Origin: an uncultured Bacteroidota bacterium
GTDB taxonomy: Bacteria; Bacteroidota; Bacteroidia; NS11-12g; UBA9320
DNA length: 18,115 bases
Assembly: GCA_913056425.1 (NCBI GenBank)
Contig: CAJXLR010000009.1
Span: 1 to 18,115 of the forward strand
Direction of reading: 5' to 3'
The translations under genes were made by a program, and so were the position numbers. The notes under the pieces are model-generated. The model made no database searches. It saw nothing but the letters and a program-made list of their open reading frames with translations, and was not told where the DNA came from. Numbering within the stretch: position 1 is the stretch's first letter; each line of letters starts with the position of its first letter. Shown here piece by piece: positions 7,476 to 13,961 of this stretch.

Positions 7476-7928
7476 ATGACAGAAAAATCGGAGTTGTTTT
7501 TACCTGAGCAGATATGCTTCCCTTTGTACGCGAGTTCTAGGATGATTACTCGATTATACAAACCATTGCTTGAGGAGCTTGAACTTACCTATCCTCAATA
7601 TTTAGTGTTGATGGTATTGTGGCAGGAAGAACAATTATCGGTGAGCGAACTAGGCAAAAGACTTTACTTAAATACCAATACGCTCACACCTTTAATCAAG
7701 AAGATGAAGGATAAAGGCTTGGTTAAGAAAACTCGGTCTGACGAGGATGAACGTACGGTCTTCATTACCATTACACCCAAGGCCAAAGACCTGCGCAAAA
7801 AAGCAAAGACGGTTCCATCGGAATTATTACAATCGCTTCAAATGTCGGAAGAAGACATTGAAACCGTGCGAGAGATCATGTGGCGTTTTCTATCGAATTT
7901 CGACTTCAACAGCCCGGATAACAATTAG
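7476..7928 (+). CDS. MarR-family regulator of the OhrR (organic peroxide sensor) type
   Basis: The 150-residue protein resembles Bacillus subtilis OhrR along its length. The N-terminal sensing segment EQICFPLYASSR contains Cys14, the only cysteine in the protein. Tyr28 and Tyr39 (TYPQY) lie at the positions of B. subtilis Tyr29 and Tyr40, which hydrogen-bond the reactive Cys15. The winged helix-turn-helix runs about residues 52-100 (SVSELGKRLYLNTNTLTPLI, then the wing with RSDEDERTVFI). OhrR proteins repress until the cysteine is oxidised by organic hydroperoxides or fatty-acid peroxides. No ohr gene is in the window; the divergent neighbour is the fadE-fadN-fadA operon, so control of beta-oxidation is the likely job (inference). 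A weak -7 box (TAGTTTTA, 7454-7461, one mismatch) precedes it. The stop overlaps the lipA stop by 4 nt. Confidence 0.88.
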   Translation: MTEKSELFLPEQICFPLYASSRMITRLYKPLLEELELTYPQYLVLMVLWQEEQLSVSELGKRLYLNTNTLTPLIKKMKDKGLVKKTRSDEDERTVFITITPKAKDLRKKAKTVPSELLQSLQMSEEDIETVREIMWRFLSNFDFNSPDNN

Positions 7929-8818
7929 TCTTTTTTCAGATGCTGCTCAGCGTGATAGCTTGACCTCACAAGAGGGCCACTTTCAACGTATTCATAACCC
8001 ATAGCAACTGCCCAATCTTTGTATCGAGCGAACTCATCCGGTGTTACATATCGATCAACTTTAAGGTGACGAGCCGTAGGTTGCAAGTATTGACCCATGG
8101 TGATGATTCCAACACCAACCTCACGTAAATCGGCTAGAGTTTCACGAATTTCTTCATCTGTCTCCCCCATTCCTAACATCAGACCACTCTTTGTTTTCAT
8201 GCCGTTGTCTTTCAGGTATTTAAGCACATGCATGCTTCGATCATACTTGGCCTGAATCCTTACTTCTCGAGTTAGTCGTCGAACTGTTTCAATGTTGTGT
8301 GAAACGATCTCCGGATGAACTTCAATGATGTTATCCAACTGTGCTTCGTTACCTTGAAAATCAGGAATGAGTGTTTCAAGCGTGGTGTCCGGATTCCATT
8401 TGCGAATTTCTAAAACTGTTTTAGCCCAGTGTTCAGATCCTCCATCTGATAAGTCATCGCGATCCACACTCGTTACTACAGCATGCTTGATACCCATGAT
8501 GCTAATGGATTGAGCAACTTTAAACGGCTCCGTTGGATCAAGTGCTTCACCTTTCCCGGTTGCCACATTACAGAACTGACACGAACGTGTGCAAGTATTT
8601 CCACCAATCATAAAAGTGGCAGTTCCTACACCCCAACATTCACCAATGTTCGGACACTTACCACTCTCACAAATTGTATGCAGTCCATGCTCCTTAACAA
8701 GCTCCTTCATTTCGGAATACTTGCCTCCTCCTGCGATGTCTACCTTAAGCCAGTCTGGCTTAACGCGCTTTTTCTGCACGATTTTAACCGGTGGCTTGTT
8801 CTCAATCTTGTTTGCCAT
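7925..8818 (-). CDS. lipA: Lipoyl synthase
   Basis: A radical-SAM enzyme that inserts two sulfurs into the octanoyl chain on lipoyl domains of pyruvate and 2-oxoglutarate dehydrogenases and the glycine cleavage system. From ATG 8818 the protein has 297 residues. The LipA-specific auxiliary cluster motif CX4CX5C is at Cys50, Cys55, Cys61; the radical-SAM CX3CX2C is at Cys76, Cys80, Cys83; the conserved C-terminal RSSY (285-288) is present. An in-frame TTG lies 12 nt upstream (8830), but it falls inside a perfect -7 box, so ATG 8818 is preferred. No lipB is adjacent. The gene is convergent with the MarR gene (shared TTAG stop overlap) and back to back with porZ. Confidence 0.96.
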   Translation of the reverse strand: MANKIENKPPVKIVQKKRVKPDWLKVDIAGGGKYSEMKELVKEHGLHTICESGKCPNIGECWGVGTATFMIGGNTCTRSCQFCNVATGKGEALDPTEPFKVAQSISIMGIKHAVVTSVDRDDLSDGGSEHWAKTVLEIRKWNPDTTLETLIPDFQGNEAQLDNIIEVHPEIVSHNIETVRRLTREVRIQAKYDRSMHVLKYLKDNGMKTKSGLMLGMGETDEEIRETLADLREVGVGIITMGQYLQPTARHLKVDRYVTPDEFARYKDWAVAMGYEYVESGPLVRSSYHAEQHLKKD

Positions 8819-8827
8819 AACGCTGTG

Positions 8828-8859
8828 CAAAGGTAGAAGTATGTTTGACTACCTCCGAA
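8828..8859 (-). promoter_or_regulatory. lipA promoter
   Basis: Reading leftward, a perfect TAnnTTTG box (TACCTTTG) occupies 8835-8828, leaving only 9 nt before the lipA ATG. No TTG is found at -33; instead TTCGGA (8859-8854) starts 24 nt upstream of the box and is followed by GGTAGTC. The same element stands at the corresponding place in front of porZ. The box is well supported; the role of the upstream element is inferred. Confidence 0.55.
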
Positions 8860-8909
8860 TGACTTGCATAACAATTTTGACCGAAAACCGTTTTTACCTT
8901 CGGATAGTC
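8847..8909. repeat. Inverted repeat linking the divergent lipA and porZ promoters
   Basis: The left arm GACTA-CC-TCCGAA (8847-8859) and right arm TTCGGATAGTC (8899-8909) are inverted copies, identical over 11 bp apart from a 2-bp CC insertion in the left arm. The 39-bp spacer is otherwise featureless. Each arm lies where the -33 element of the adjoining promoter would be. It may be a regulator site present once per promoter. A hairpin is less likely, since with both promoters reading outward the repeat would not be transcribed. Confidence 0.5.
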
Positions 8910-8924
8910 GGAAACTTTAATCTT

Positions 8925-8932
8925 TACTTTTG
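8925..8932 (+). promoter_or_regulatory. porZ -7 box
   Basis: TACTTTTG is a perfect TAnnTTTG match ending 11 nt before the porZ ATG. TTCGGATAGTC (8899-8909) begins 26 nt upstream of the box. An upstream in-frame GTG at 8932 overlaps the last base of the box and is unlikely to be the start. A second perfect box, TATGTTTG, lies at 8840-8847 and could be an alternative promoter with a leader near 90 nt. Confidence 0.5.
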
Positions 8933-8943
8933 TGTACTTCCCT

Positions 8944-11244
8944 ATGCGTAGAATTCTTATTGCATTCATCTATATCGCAACTTCTCTGGCTAGTTTCGGT
9001 CAGAAAGAAGAAGTAGCAATTGGAGAGTGGAGAATCCACTTGCCTTATAATGCGGTAAACAGCATCGCCGAAACCCCTGAATTCCTCTACGTCGGGGCAG
9101 AGCGTGGTTTCTACAGTTTTAACAAGCGTTCAGGAGAGATGGAATTGTATTCCAAAACCAACGGGTTTTCGGATGTAGAAGTGGAATTGGTGAAGTATCA
9201 CAATGGGCTTGGTCTGTTGCTAATTGCATACAAGAATGGAAACATCGACATCCTTCAGGGAAGCTCCATTTTCAACATATCGGACATCGAGCGTAAAACC
9301 ATTCTCGGTCAAAAAACGATAAACGACATCCATTTCGAAGGGAATAAAGCCTACTTAGCTTGTTCTTTTGGAATTGTGATTATCGACCTAGAGCGCAAAG
9401 CCATTCAGGATTCGCACTTAAACATCGGCCCAAATGGAATAGCGACAAGTATAAACTCGGTGAACTTCTATGGCGATAGTATCTACGCCGCCACCGCTGC
9501 CGGTTTATTAAAAGCACCTCGTACTGGACTCAACTTGAGCGATTTTAATAGTTGGGATGGGCCTCTACCTTTTCAACCTACAACCGACGCAAGATTGCTC
9601 CGTGTTTTTCGAGACGAGTTGTACTGTGACGTTTCTCAACTTCAATATATTTATGATGGGACTCAATGGAGGCAAAAAGGCGACACGACATCTCAATACA
9701 AACGAGATATCCGCAGCATGGAGATATCGAATGGTCACCTTATTTATGTTGACATACCTATCAAAGACCCTTCAGACAATTCGGTTTCCCCGGGAATTAC
9801 GATTATCGACCCGAACGGAAATGAGCGGTTCATCAAGGAGAACATCAACAACTTTGCGATTCTAGATCAAGAAAACAGCATCTGGACGGGTGGAGATTTT
9901 ACCGGACTGGTAAAGATTAACGCTCAAGGCCAATATAGCTTCACGAAACCAAATGGACCTCAAAGACCCACATCGTTTTCCATGACTCCTATCAACGACG
10001 AAATGTGGGTAGCCGGCGGTGGTGTAAGTCCGCAGTGGAACCCGATTTTCAATAAGGCCGGTTTCTACCGTTTTCAAAATGGTTTATGGAAGCCCAGCAT
10101 ACAAGAGCCTGCACTCGCTACAATGTATGATGTCCTGACTATTGCCCCGGCAAACGAGGCCGGAAACGAAATTTTTGTAGGAACGCATGGCTATGGCTTG
10201 GTTCACCTAAAGAACAACCAACTGGTTGACATTTATCGCCCGAATAATTCCGGCTTGGAAGAAAGTCCCGGAGGATTTACCCAGATTAATGGTCTGGCTA
10301 CAGATTCGAAAGGGAATTTATGGATGACGAATTACGACACAGATGAAGCACTCAAAGTTCGAGCTACCGATGGGGAATGGTTTGGTTACAGTTTACCAAC
10401 AGACAGACCAACAGAAATTGTAATAGATCGTGCGGATAACAAGTGGATGGTCAATCGAGAGCTTTCATCCGGGATTGTCGTTTTCAAAGAAGACGGTCTG
10501 GACGGAGGAAATACGGTTGTTCGAAACCTTGAAAGCAGCACCGGTCGGGGCAGCCTCCCGTCAAACGAAGTCAACGCCTTAGCCATCGACAACGACGGTG
10601 AGCTTTGGATAGGAACTTCAGAAGGTCTAGCTGTAATCTACAGACCTGAACGTGTGTTTGAAGGTGGTGAAAACGCGGAGGCCAAACGCTTTATCATTGA
10701 TGATGGAATTGATGTAGGTTATTTACTGGGAAGTGAAGTTATTAACGACATTCAGGTTGACGGCGCCAATAGAAAATGGGTTGCCACCAACACAGGTGTT
10801 TGGCTTATCGCCGAAGATGGTTCTGAGGTGGTTAGACATTTTACAGAGCAGAATAGTCCATTACTCAGCAACGAGGTGTTATGCGTTGGGATACTGCCCA
10901 AGACGGGAGAAGTTTTCTTTGGAACCTCTAGAGGAATTGTATCATACCGAGGCGACGCTACAGGTGGTAATGACCTTCATGGTGATGTAAACGTATTCCC
11001 TAATCCGGTAAGACCGGGATACAAAGGCCCAATAACAATCACAGGGTTGCCTGAAAATGCTACTGTCAAAATCACAGACATCGCAGGTCGGGTGGTTTAT
11101 GAGATGATTGCAAACGGTGGTACCGCTGTTTGGGATGGAAATAATTTCAATGGTGAGCGGGCACAAACAGGTATCTACTTGTTTATCACGGCAAATGACG
11201 AGGACAAAGACCCTCGTGTAACCAAGTTGCTGCTCGTTAATTAA
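8944..11244 (+). CDS. porZ: Type IX secretion system surface protein PorZ
   Basis: The 766-residue protein has a signal peptide (MRRILIAFIYIATSLASFGQ, cleavage near residue 19-20), then a long beta-propeller region, then a C-terminal domain at about 678-766. Propeller blades of the two-component-regulator type are visible as D-x-x-G-x-LWIGT repeats (for example NGLATDSKGNLWM near 449, NALAIDNDGELWIGT near 544, NDIQVDGANRKWVAT near 600). The C-terminal domain begins NVFPNPV, contains TDIAGRVVYE and closes GIYLFI..TKLLLV, which is the T9SS sorting-domain pattern. PorZ is a surface component of the T9SS attachment complex that helps deliver A-LPS to the sortase. The early IGEWRIHLPYN also fits PorZ. 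An ordinary T9SS cargo propeller is the main alternative. recO follows after 5 nt, so co-transcription is likely. Confidence 0.83.
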   Translation: MRRILIAFIYIATSLASFGQKEEVAIGEWRIHLPYNAVNSIAETPEFLYVGAERGFYSFNKRSGEMELYSKTNGFSDVEVELVKYHNGLGLLLIAYKNGNIDILQGSSIFNISDIERKTILGQKTINDIHFEGNKAYLACSFGIVIIDLERKAIQDSHLNIGPNGIATSINSVNFYGDSIYAATAAGLLKAPRTGLNLSDFNSWDGPLPFQPTTDARLLRVFRDELYCDVSQLQYIYDGTQWRQKGDTTSQYKRDIRSMEISNGHLIYVDIPIKDPSDNSVSPGITIIDPNGNERFIKENINNFAILDQENSIWTGGDFTGLVKINAQGQYSFTKPNGPQRPTSFSMTPINDEMWVAGGGVSPQWNPIFNKAGFYRFQNGLWKPSIQEPALATMYDVLTIAPANEAGNEIFVGTHGYGLVHLKNNQLVDIYRPNNSGLEESPGGFTQINGLATDSKGNLWMTNYDTDEALKVRATDGEWFGYSLPTDRPTEIVIDRADNKWMVNRELSSGIVVFKEDGLDGGNTVVRNLESSTGRGSLPSNEVNALAIDNDGELWIGTSEGLAVIYRPERVFEGGENAEAKRFIIDDGIDVGYLLGSEVINDIQVDGANRKWVATNTGVWLIAEDGSEVVRHFTEQNSPLLSNEVLCVGILPKTGEVFFGTSRGIVSYRGDATGGNDLHGDVNVFPNPVRPGYKGPITITGLPENATVKITDIAGRVVYEMIANGGTAVWDGNNFNGERAQTGIYLFITANDEDKDPRVTKLLLVN

Positions 11245-11249
11245 CCGGC

Positions 11250-11972
11250 ATGTTGCACAAAACACAAGGCATTGTAGTTCACAATACACCGTTTAAAGAC
11301 AACAGTGTAATTGCACATATCTACACGAAAGACTTTGGTATGCAGAGCTTCCTCGTTAATGGAGTTCGAAACCAGAAAGGAGCTATCCGACCTTCGCATC
11401 TAATGCCACTTAATTTGGTGGACCTAGTTATTTACAAGAAGGAAAACGTATCCATTCACCGAATCAAAGAACTGCGTTGCCAACCCATTCTAAAAACGAT
11501 TCACTACGACATAATGAAGAACAGCGTGGCACTTTTTATTGCAGAGATGCTACACGCGACACTCCGTGAAGAAGAAGGCAATGAGGAGCTCTTTTCCTAC
11601 TTGTGGCACTTTATTGAGCTGTTGGATTTAGAAGAACATATGATTGGGAATTTTCCCATTTACTTTATGGTTCACCTGAGTACTTTCCTCGGATTTAATC
11701 CGAAAACCGCATACCAACCAGGACAAGTTTTCAACCTCAGAGAAGGACTTTTTGTGGATACCGCACATAAGAATGATGATTGTTTGGACACTGAGCTCAG
11801 CTTACACTTATGGAATACGTTCAATACCGGAACTGCAAACATCAGTGAGGTAAAGCTGCCTCGAAACATCCGGACCATATTATTAAATCGGTTGCTCGAC
11901 TATTTTACCTACCACGGTCTTCACGGTAGAAAAATTAAATCTCACATAATCTTACGCGAAGTACTTTCGTAG
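11250..11972 (+). CDS. recO: DNA repair protein RecO
   Basis: A 240-residue protein with the RecO layout: an N-terminal OB fold (MLHKTQGIVVHNTPFKDNSVIAHIYT, with FGMQSFLVNGVR) and a helical C-terminal half with GF-N-P (LGFNPKTAY near 149) and the C-terminal LLDYFTYH segment. RecO loads RecA on SSB-coated single-stranded DNA together with RecR in recombinational repair. The four-cysteine zinc site of Deinococcus-type RecO is absent (cysteines are few and scattered), which I believe is common in Bacteroidetes. It sits 5 nt after porZ and 1 nt before the acylphosphatase gene, so it is the middle of a tight operon. Confidence 0.9.
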   Translation: MLHKTQGIVVHNTPFKDNSVIAHIYTKDFGMQSFLVNGVRNQKGAIRPSHLMPLNLVDLVIYKKENVSIHRIKELRCQPILKTIHYDIMKNSVALFIAEMLHATLREEEGNEELFSYLWHFIELLDLEEHMIGNFPIYFMVHLSTFLGFNPKTAYQPGQVFNLREGLFVDTAHKNDDCLDTELSLHLWNTFNTGTANISEVKLPRNIRTILLNRLLDYFTYHGLHGRKIKSHIILREVLS

Positions 11973-11973
11973 G

Positions 11974-12249
11974 ATGAGAAAACAGGTTGTTGTTCACGGA
12001 AAAGTACAGGGCGTTTTCTATCGAGCCTTTACCGAAAAAGAAGCCAATAGACTTGCCTTGCAGGGATATGTAGAAAATAGACCTGACGGAACTGTATACA
12101 TAGACGTTCAGGGCGATGAGGGACCTGTGAGCGCACTCGTTCAGTGGTGTAAAACGGGGTCACCTCTAGCATCAGTTACACGCGTTGAGGTAATTGCCGA
12201 AGACCTCCCGCATTCCAACTTCCCCGATGCGTTCTACGTGAAACGGTAG
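11974..12249 (+). CDS. Acylphosphatase
   Basis: A 91-residue, full-length member of the small acylphosphatase family, which hydrolyses carboxyl-phosphate bonds such as acetyl phosphate and 1,3-bisphosphoglycerate. The signature GKVQGVFYR (9-17) supplies catalytic Arg17, and GYVENRPDGTV (31-41) supplies catalytic Asn35; the 18-residue spacing equals that of the common-type enzyme (Arg23/Asn41). The single cysteine, Cys59, is not part of the active site. The ATG at 11974 lies 1 nt after the recO stop, so translation is probably coupled. The physiological substrate is unknown. Confidence 0.93.
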   Translation: MRKQVVVHGKVQGVFYRAFTEKEANRLALQGYVENRPDGTVYIDVQGDEGPVSALVQWCKTGSPLASVTRVEVIAEDLPHSNFPDAFYVKR

Positions 12250-12272
12250 ACCATGCGTCCCTTTGTTTGGGT

Positions 12273-12280
12273 TAACTTTG
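12273..12280 (+). promoter_or_regulatory. remB -7 box
   Basis: TAACTTTG is a perfect TAnnTTTG match in the 35-nt gap after the acylphosphatase gene, ending only 4 nt before the GTG start of remB. No clear -33 TTG at the expected distance. If used, transcription would begin at or very near the start codon. The first three bases of the box are also the in-frame stop that limits remB upstream. Confidence 0.45.
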
Positions 12281-12284
12281 TGAT

Positions 12285-13961
12285 GTGAATCGAATTCTTA
12301 CTTCATTCCTGCTTGCCATATTATCCAGTGTAGTATCGGCTCAAAATGCTTACGTTCCTTTTGATGAAAACACGAATCATCTAATCGATCGGTATGCGAT
12401 ACTGAACCAACAATCCGGATTCAAAGGAGCTACTGCGATTAAACCATTCAATCAAAGGACGGTGGTTGACGTCATCCGCCGAAGTGCAGATTCTGTGCTA
12501 CCAAGCGTGAAGGAGTTTAACTACCAATGGCTAACGGTGAACAACTGGGACATGATGGAAGAATCCATGCAGCAAAGCATGTATACAAAAAGGTCTAAGT
12601 GGTTGCCTTTTTTCAATTACACCGGCCAACTGTTTACAGCAAAAGAGAAGAACTTCAATGTCACCGTAAACCCCGTAATCGGGTTTTCATCCGGCATGAG
12701 CAACGACGAGATGATTTACCGAAACACGAGAGGTGTAACGGTTCGAGGTCAGATTGACAACAAAGTAGGATTTCACACCTTCATAAGTGAGAACCAGTTC
12801 TTTTATCCCGATTTCATCAATAGTCAAATAGAACAAACCGAAGTAATTCCAGGAACCGGTTTGATAAAAACATTTGGAAACGGAGGGTACGACTTTTTCC
12901 AAGCCAGAGGTTACATCACGTTTAAACCCACCGAGTCGATTGACGTGCAATTTGGTCACGACCGAAATTTTATTGGCAACGGTTACCGCTCACTTATCCT
13001 GAGCGACTTTGCAAAGGAGAACGTTTTTCTAAAACTCAGAACGCGAGTTTGGCGGTTAGACTACATGAACTTGTTTTCGGAACTGTCTGACTATCGGTAT
13101 AGAGGTGTTCAAGGATTACGAAAAAAGTATGCCGCATTCCATTACTTGAATTTAGCGGTAATTCCCGGCAAGTTACATGTAGGCGTTTTCGAGAATATCG
13201 TGTTTGCCCGAAATGATTCCACTCAACAGCCCGGCTATGAGTTCAATTATTTGAATCCTATCATTTTTTACAGAGCCGTAGAACACGGATTAAATAGTTC
13301 GGATAATTCATTTGTTGGATTTGATGCCAAATGGAATGCACTCCGAGGAGTTCAACTGTACTCGCAATTTGTTCTGGATGAGTTCCACAAGAATGAAATC
13401 TTCGGCAGAACCGGTAGTTGGGTAAACAAATGGGCAGCACAATTTGGAATGAAATACTTGAATGTGGCGGGTGTCTCTCACCTCGACCTACAGGTAGAAA
13501 CCAACTTGGTGAGACCATATATGTATACGCATTTCCGGACGGATCAAAACTGGACGCACTACAACCAACCCATGGCTCACCCTTTGGGAGCAAACTTCAA
13601 GGAATTCTTAACAATTGTTCGCTATCAAGTTAAACCCCGCTGGAACATTACCGCTAAGTACTTTAACATTGTTCAAGGTGCAGATAGTAGTCTAAACTCC
13701 GACATCCGTTTTGGCGGCAATGTGTTGGCTACCTATCGAAATCGTGCTCAGGAAACCGGTATCACAATTGGTGACGGGGTGAAGCGAAACATCCAAATCT
13801 TAGATGTAACCACAACGTTTCAATTGTATCAAAACTTGTTCTTTGATGTGCGCTATGTTTACCGCAACGAAGAGGCTGAGAATCCCCTACCATCATTCAC
13901 AAACAACATGATTATTCTGTCAGCTCGATTCTGTATCGACCGGCAACGGTACGACTATTAA
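12285..13961 (+). CDS. remB: Outer membrane beta-barrel protein, gliding motility RemB-like
   Basis: The 558-residue protein starts at GTG 12285; an in-frame TAA at 12273-12275 rules out an upstream start, and the GTG directly precedes a clean signal peptide (NRILTSFLLAILSSVVSA, cleavage before Gln20). The mature part is rich in alternating aromatic strands and fits a barrel. It carries segments I associate with RemB: VQFGHDRNFIGNGYRSL (near 224), FNYLNPIIFYRAVEHG (near 319), LYSQFVLDEFHKNE (near 358) and HPLGANFKEFL (near 430). RemB is a cell-surface protein needed for normal gliding and spreading in Flavobacterium johnsoniae. The GYRSL part also recalls Wzi-type capsule barrels, the main alternative. 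The stop overlaps that of the convergent gene by 4 nt (TTAA). The association with gliding is family knowledge; nothing here proves motility. Confidence 0.7.
   Translation: MNRILTSFLLAILSSVVSAQNAYVPFDENTNHLIDRYAILNQQSGFKGATAIKPFNQRTVVDVIRRSADSVLPSVKEFNYQWLTVNNWDMMEESMQQSMYTKRSKWLPFFNYTGQLFTAKEKNFNVTVNPVIGFSSGMSNDEMIYRNTRGVTVRGQIDNKVGFHTFISENQFFYPDFINSQIEQTEVIPGTGLIKTFGNGGYDFFQARGYITFKPTESIDVQFGHDRNFIGNGYRSLILSDFAKENVFLKLRTRVWRLDYMNLFSELSDYRYRGVQGLRKKYAAFHYLNLAVIPGKLHVGVFENIVFARNDSTQQPGYEFNYLNPIIFYRAVEHGLNSSDNSFVGFDAKWNALRGVQLYSQFVLDEFHKNEIFGRTGSWVNKWAAQFGMKYLNVAGVSHLDLQVETNLVRPYMYTHFRTDQNWTHYNQPMAHPLGANFKEFLTIVRYQVKPRWNITAKYFNIVQGADSSLNSDIRFGGNVLATYRNRAQETGITIGDGVKRNIQILDVTTTFQLYQNLFFDVRYVYRNEEAENPLPSFTNNMIILSARFCIDRQRYDY

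Noticed and set aside
7929..7937. TCTTTTTTC after the MarR stop as an intrinsic terminator
   Set aside because: A T-run is present but no convincing GC-rich stem precedes it; it is also lipA coding sequence (lysine codons).
8819..8830. TTG at 8830 as lipA start (301-residue form)
   Set aside because: The TTG is the last three bases of a perfect TACCTTTG box; ATG 8818 gives MANKIENK and a normal-length LipA.
8932..8943. GTG at 8932 as porZ start
   Set aside because: Its first base is the last base of the perfect TACTTTTG box, and ATG 8944 directly precedes the signal peptide.
8589..8951. Plus-strand frames crossing the lipA 5' end and the lipA/porZ spacer
   Set aside because: They run antisense through the lipA cysteine motifs and through two perfect promoter boxes.
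13261..13593. A 110-codon minus-strand frame inside remB
   Set aside because: The remB frame is continuous and strand-like here; the opposite frame shows no domain.
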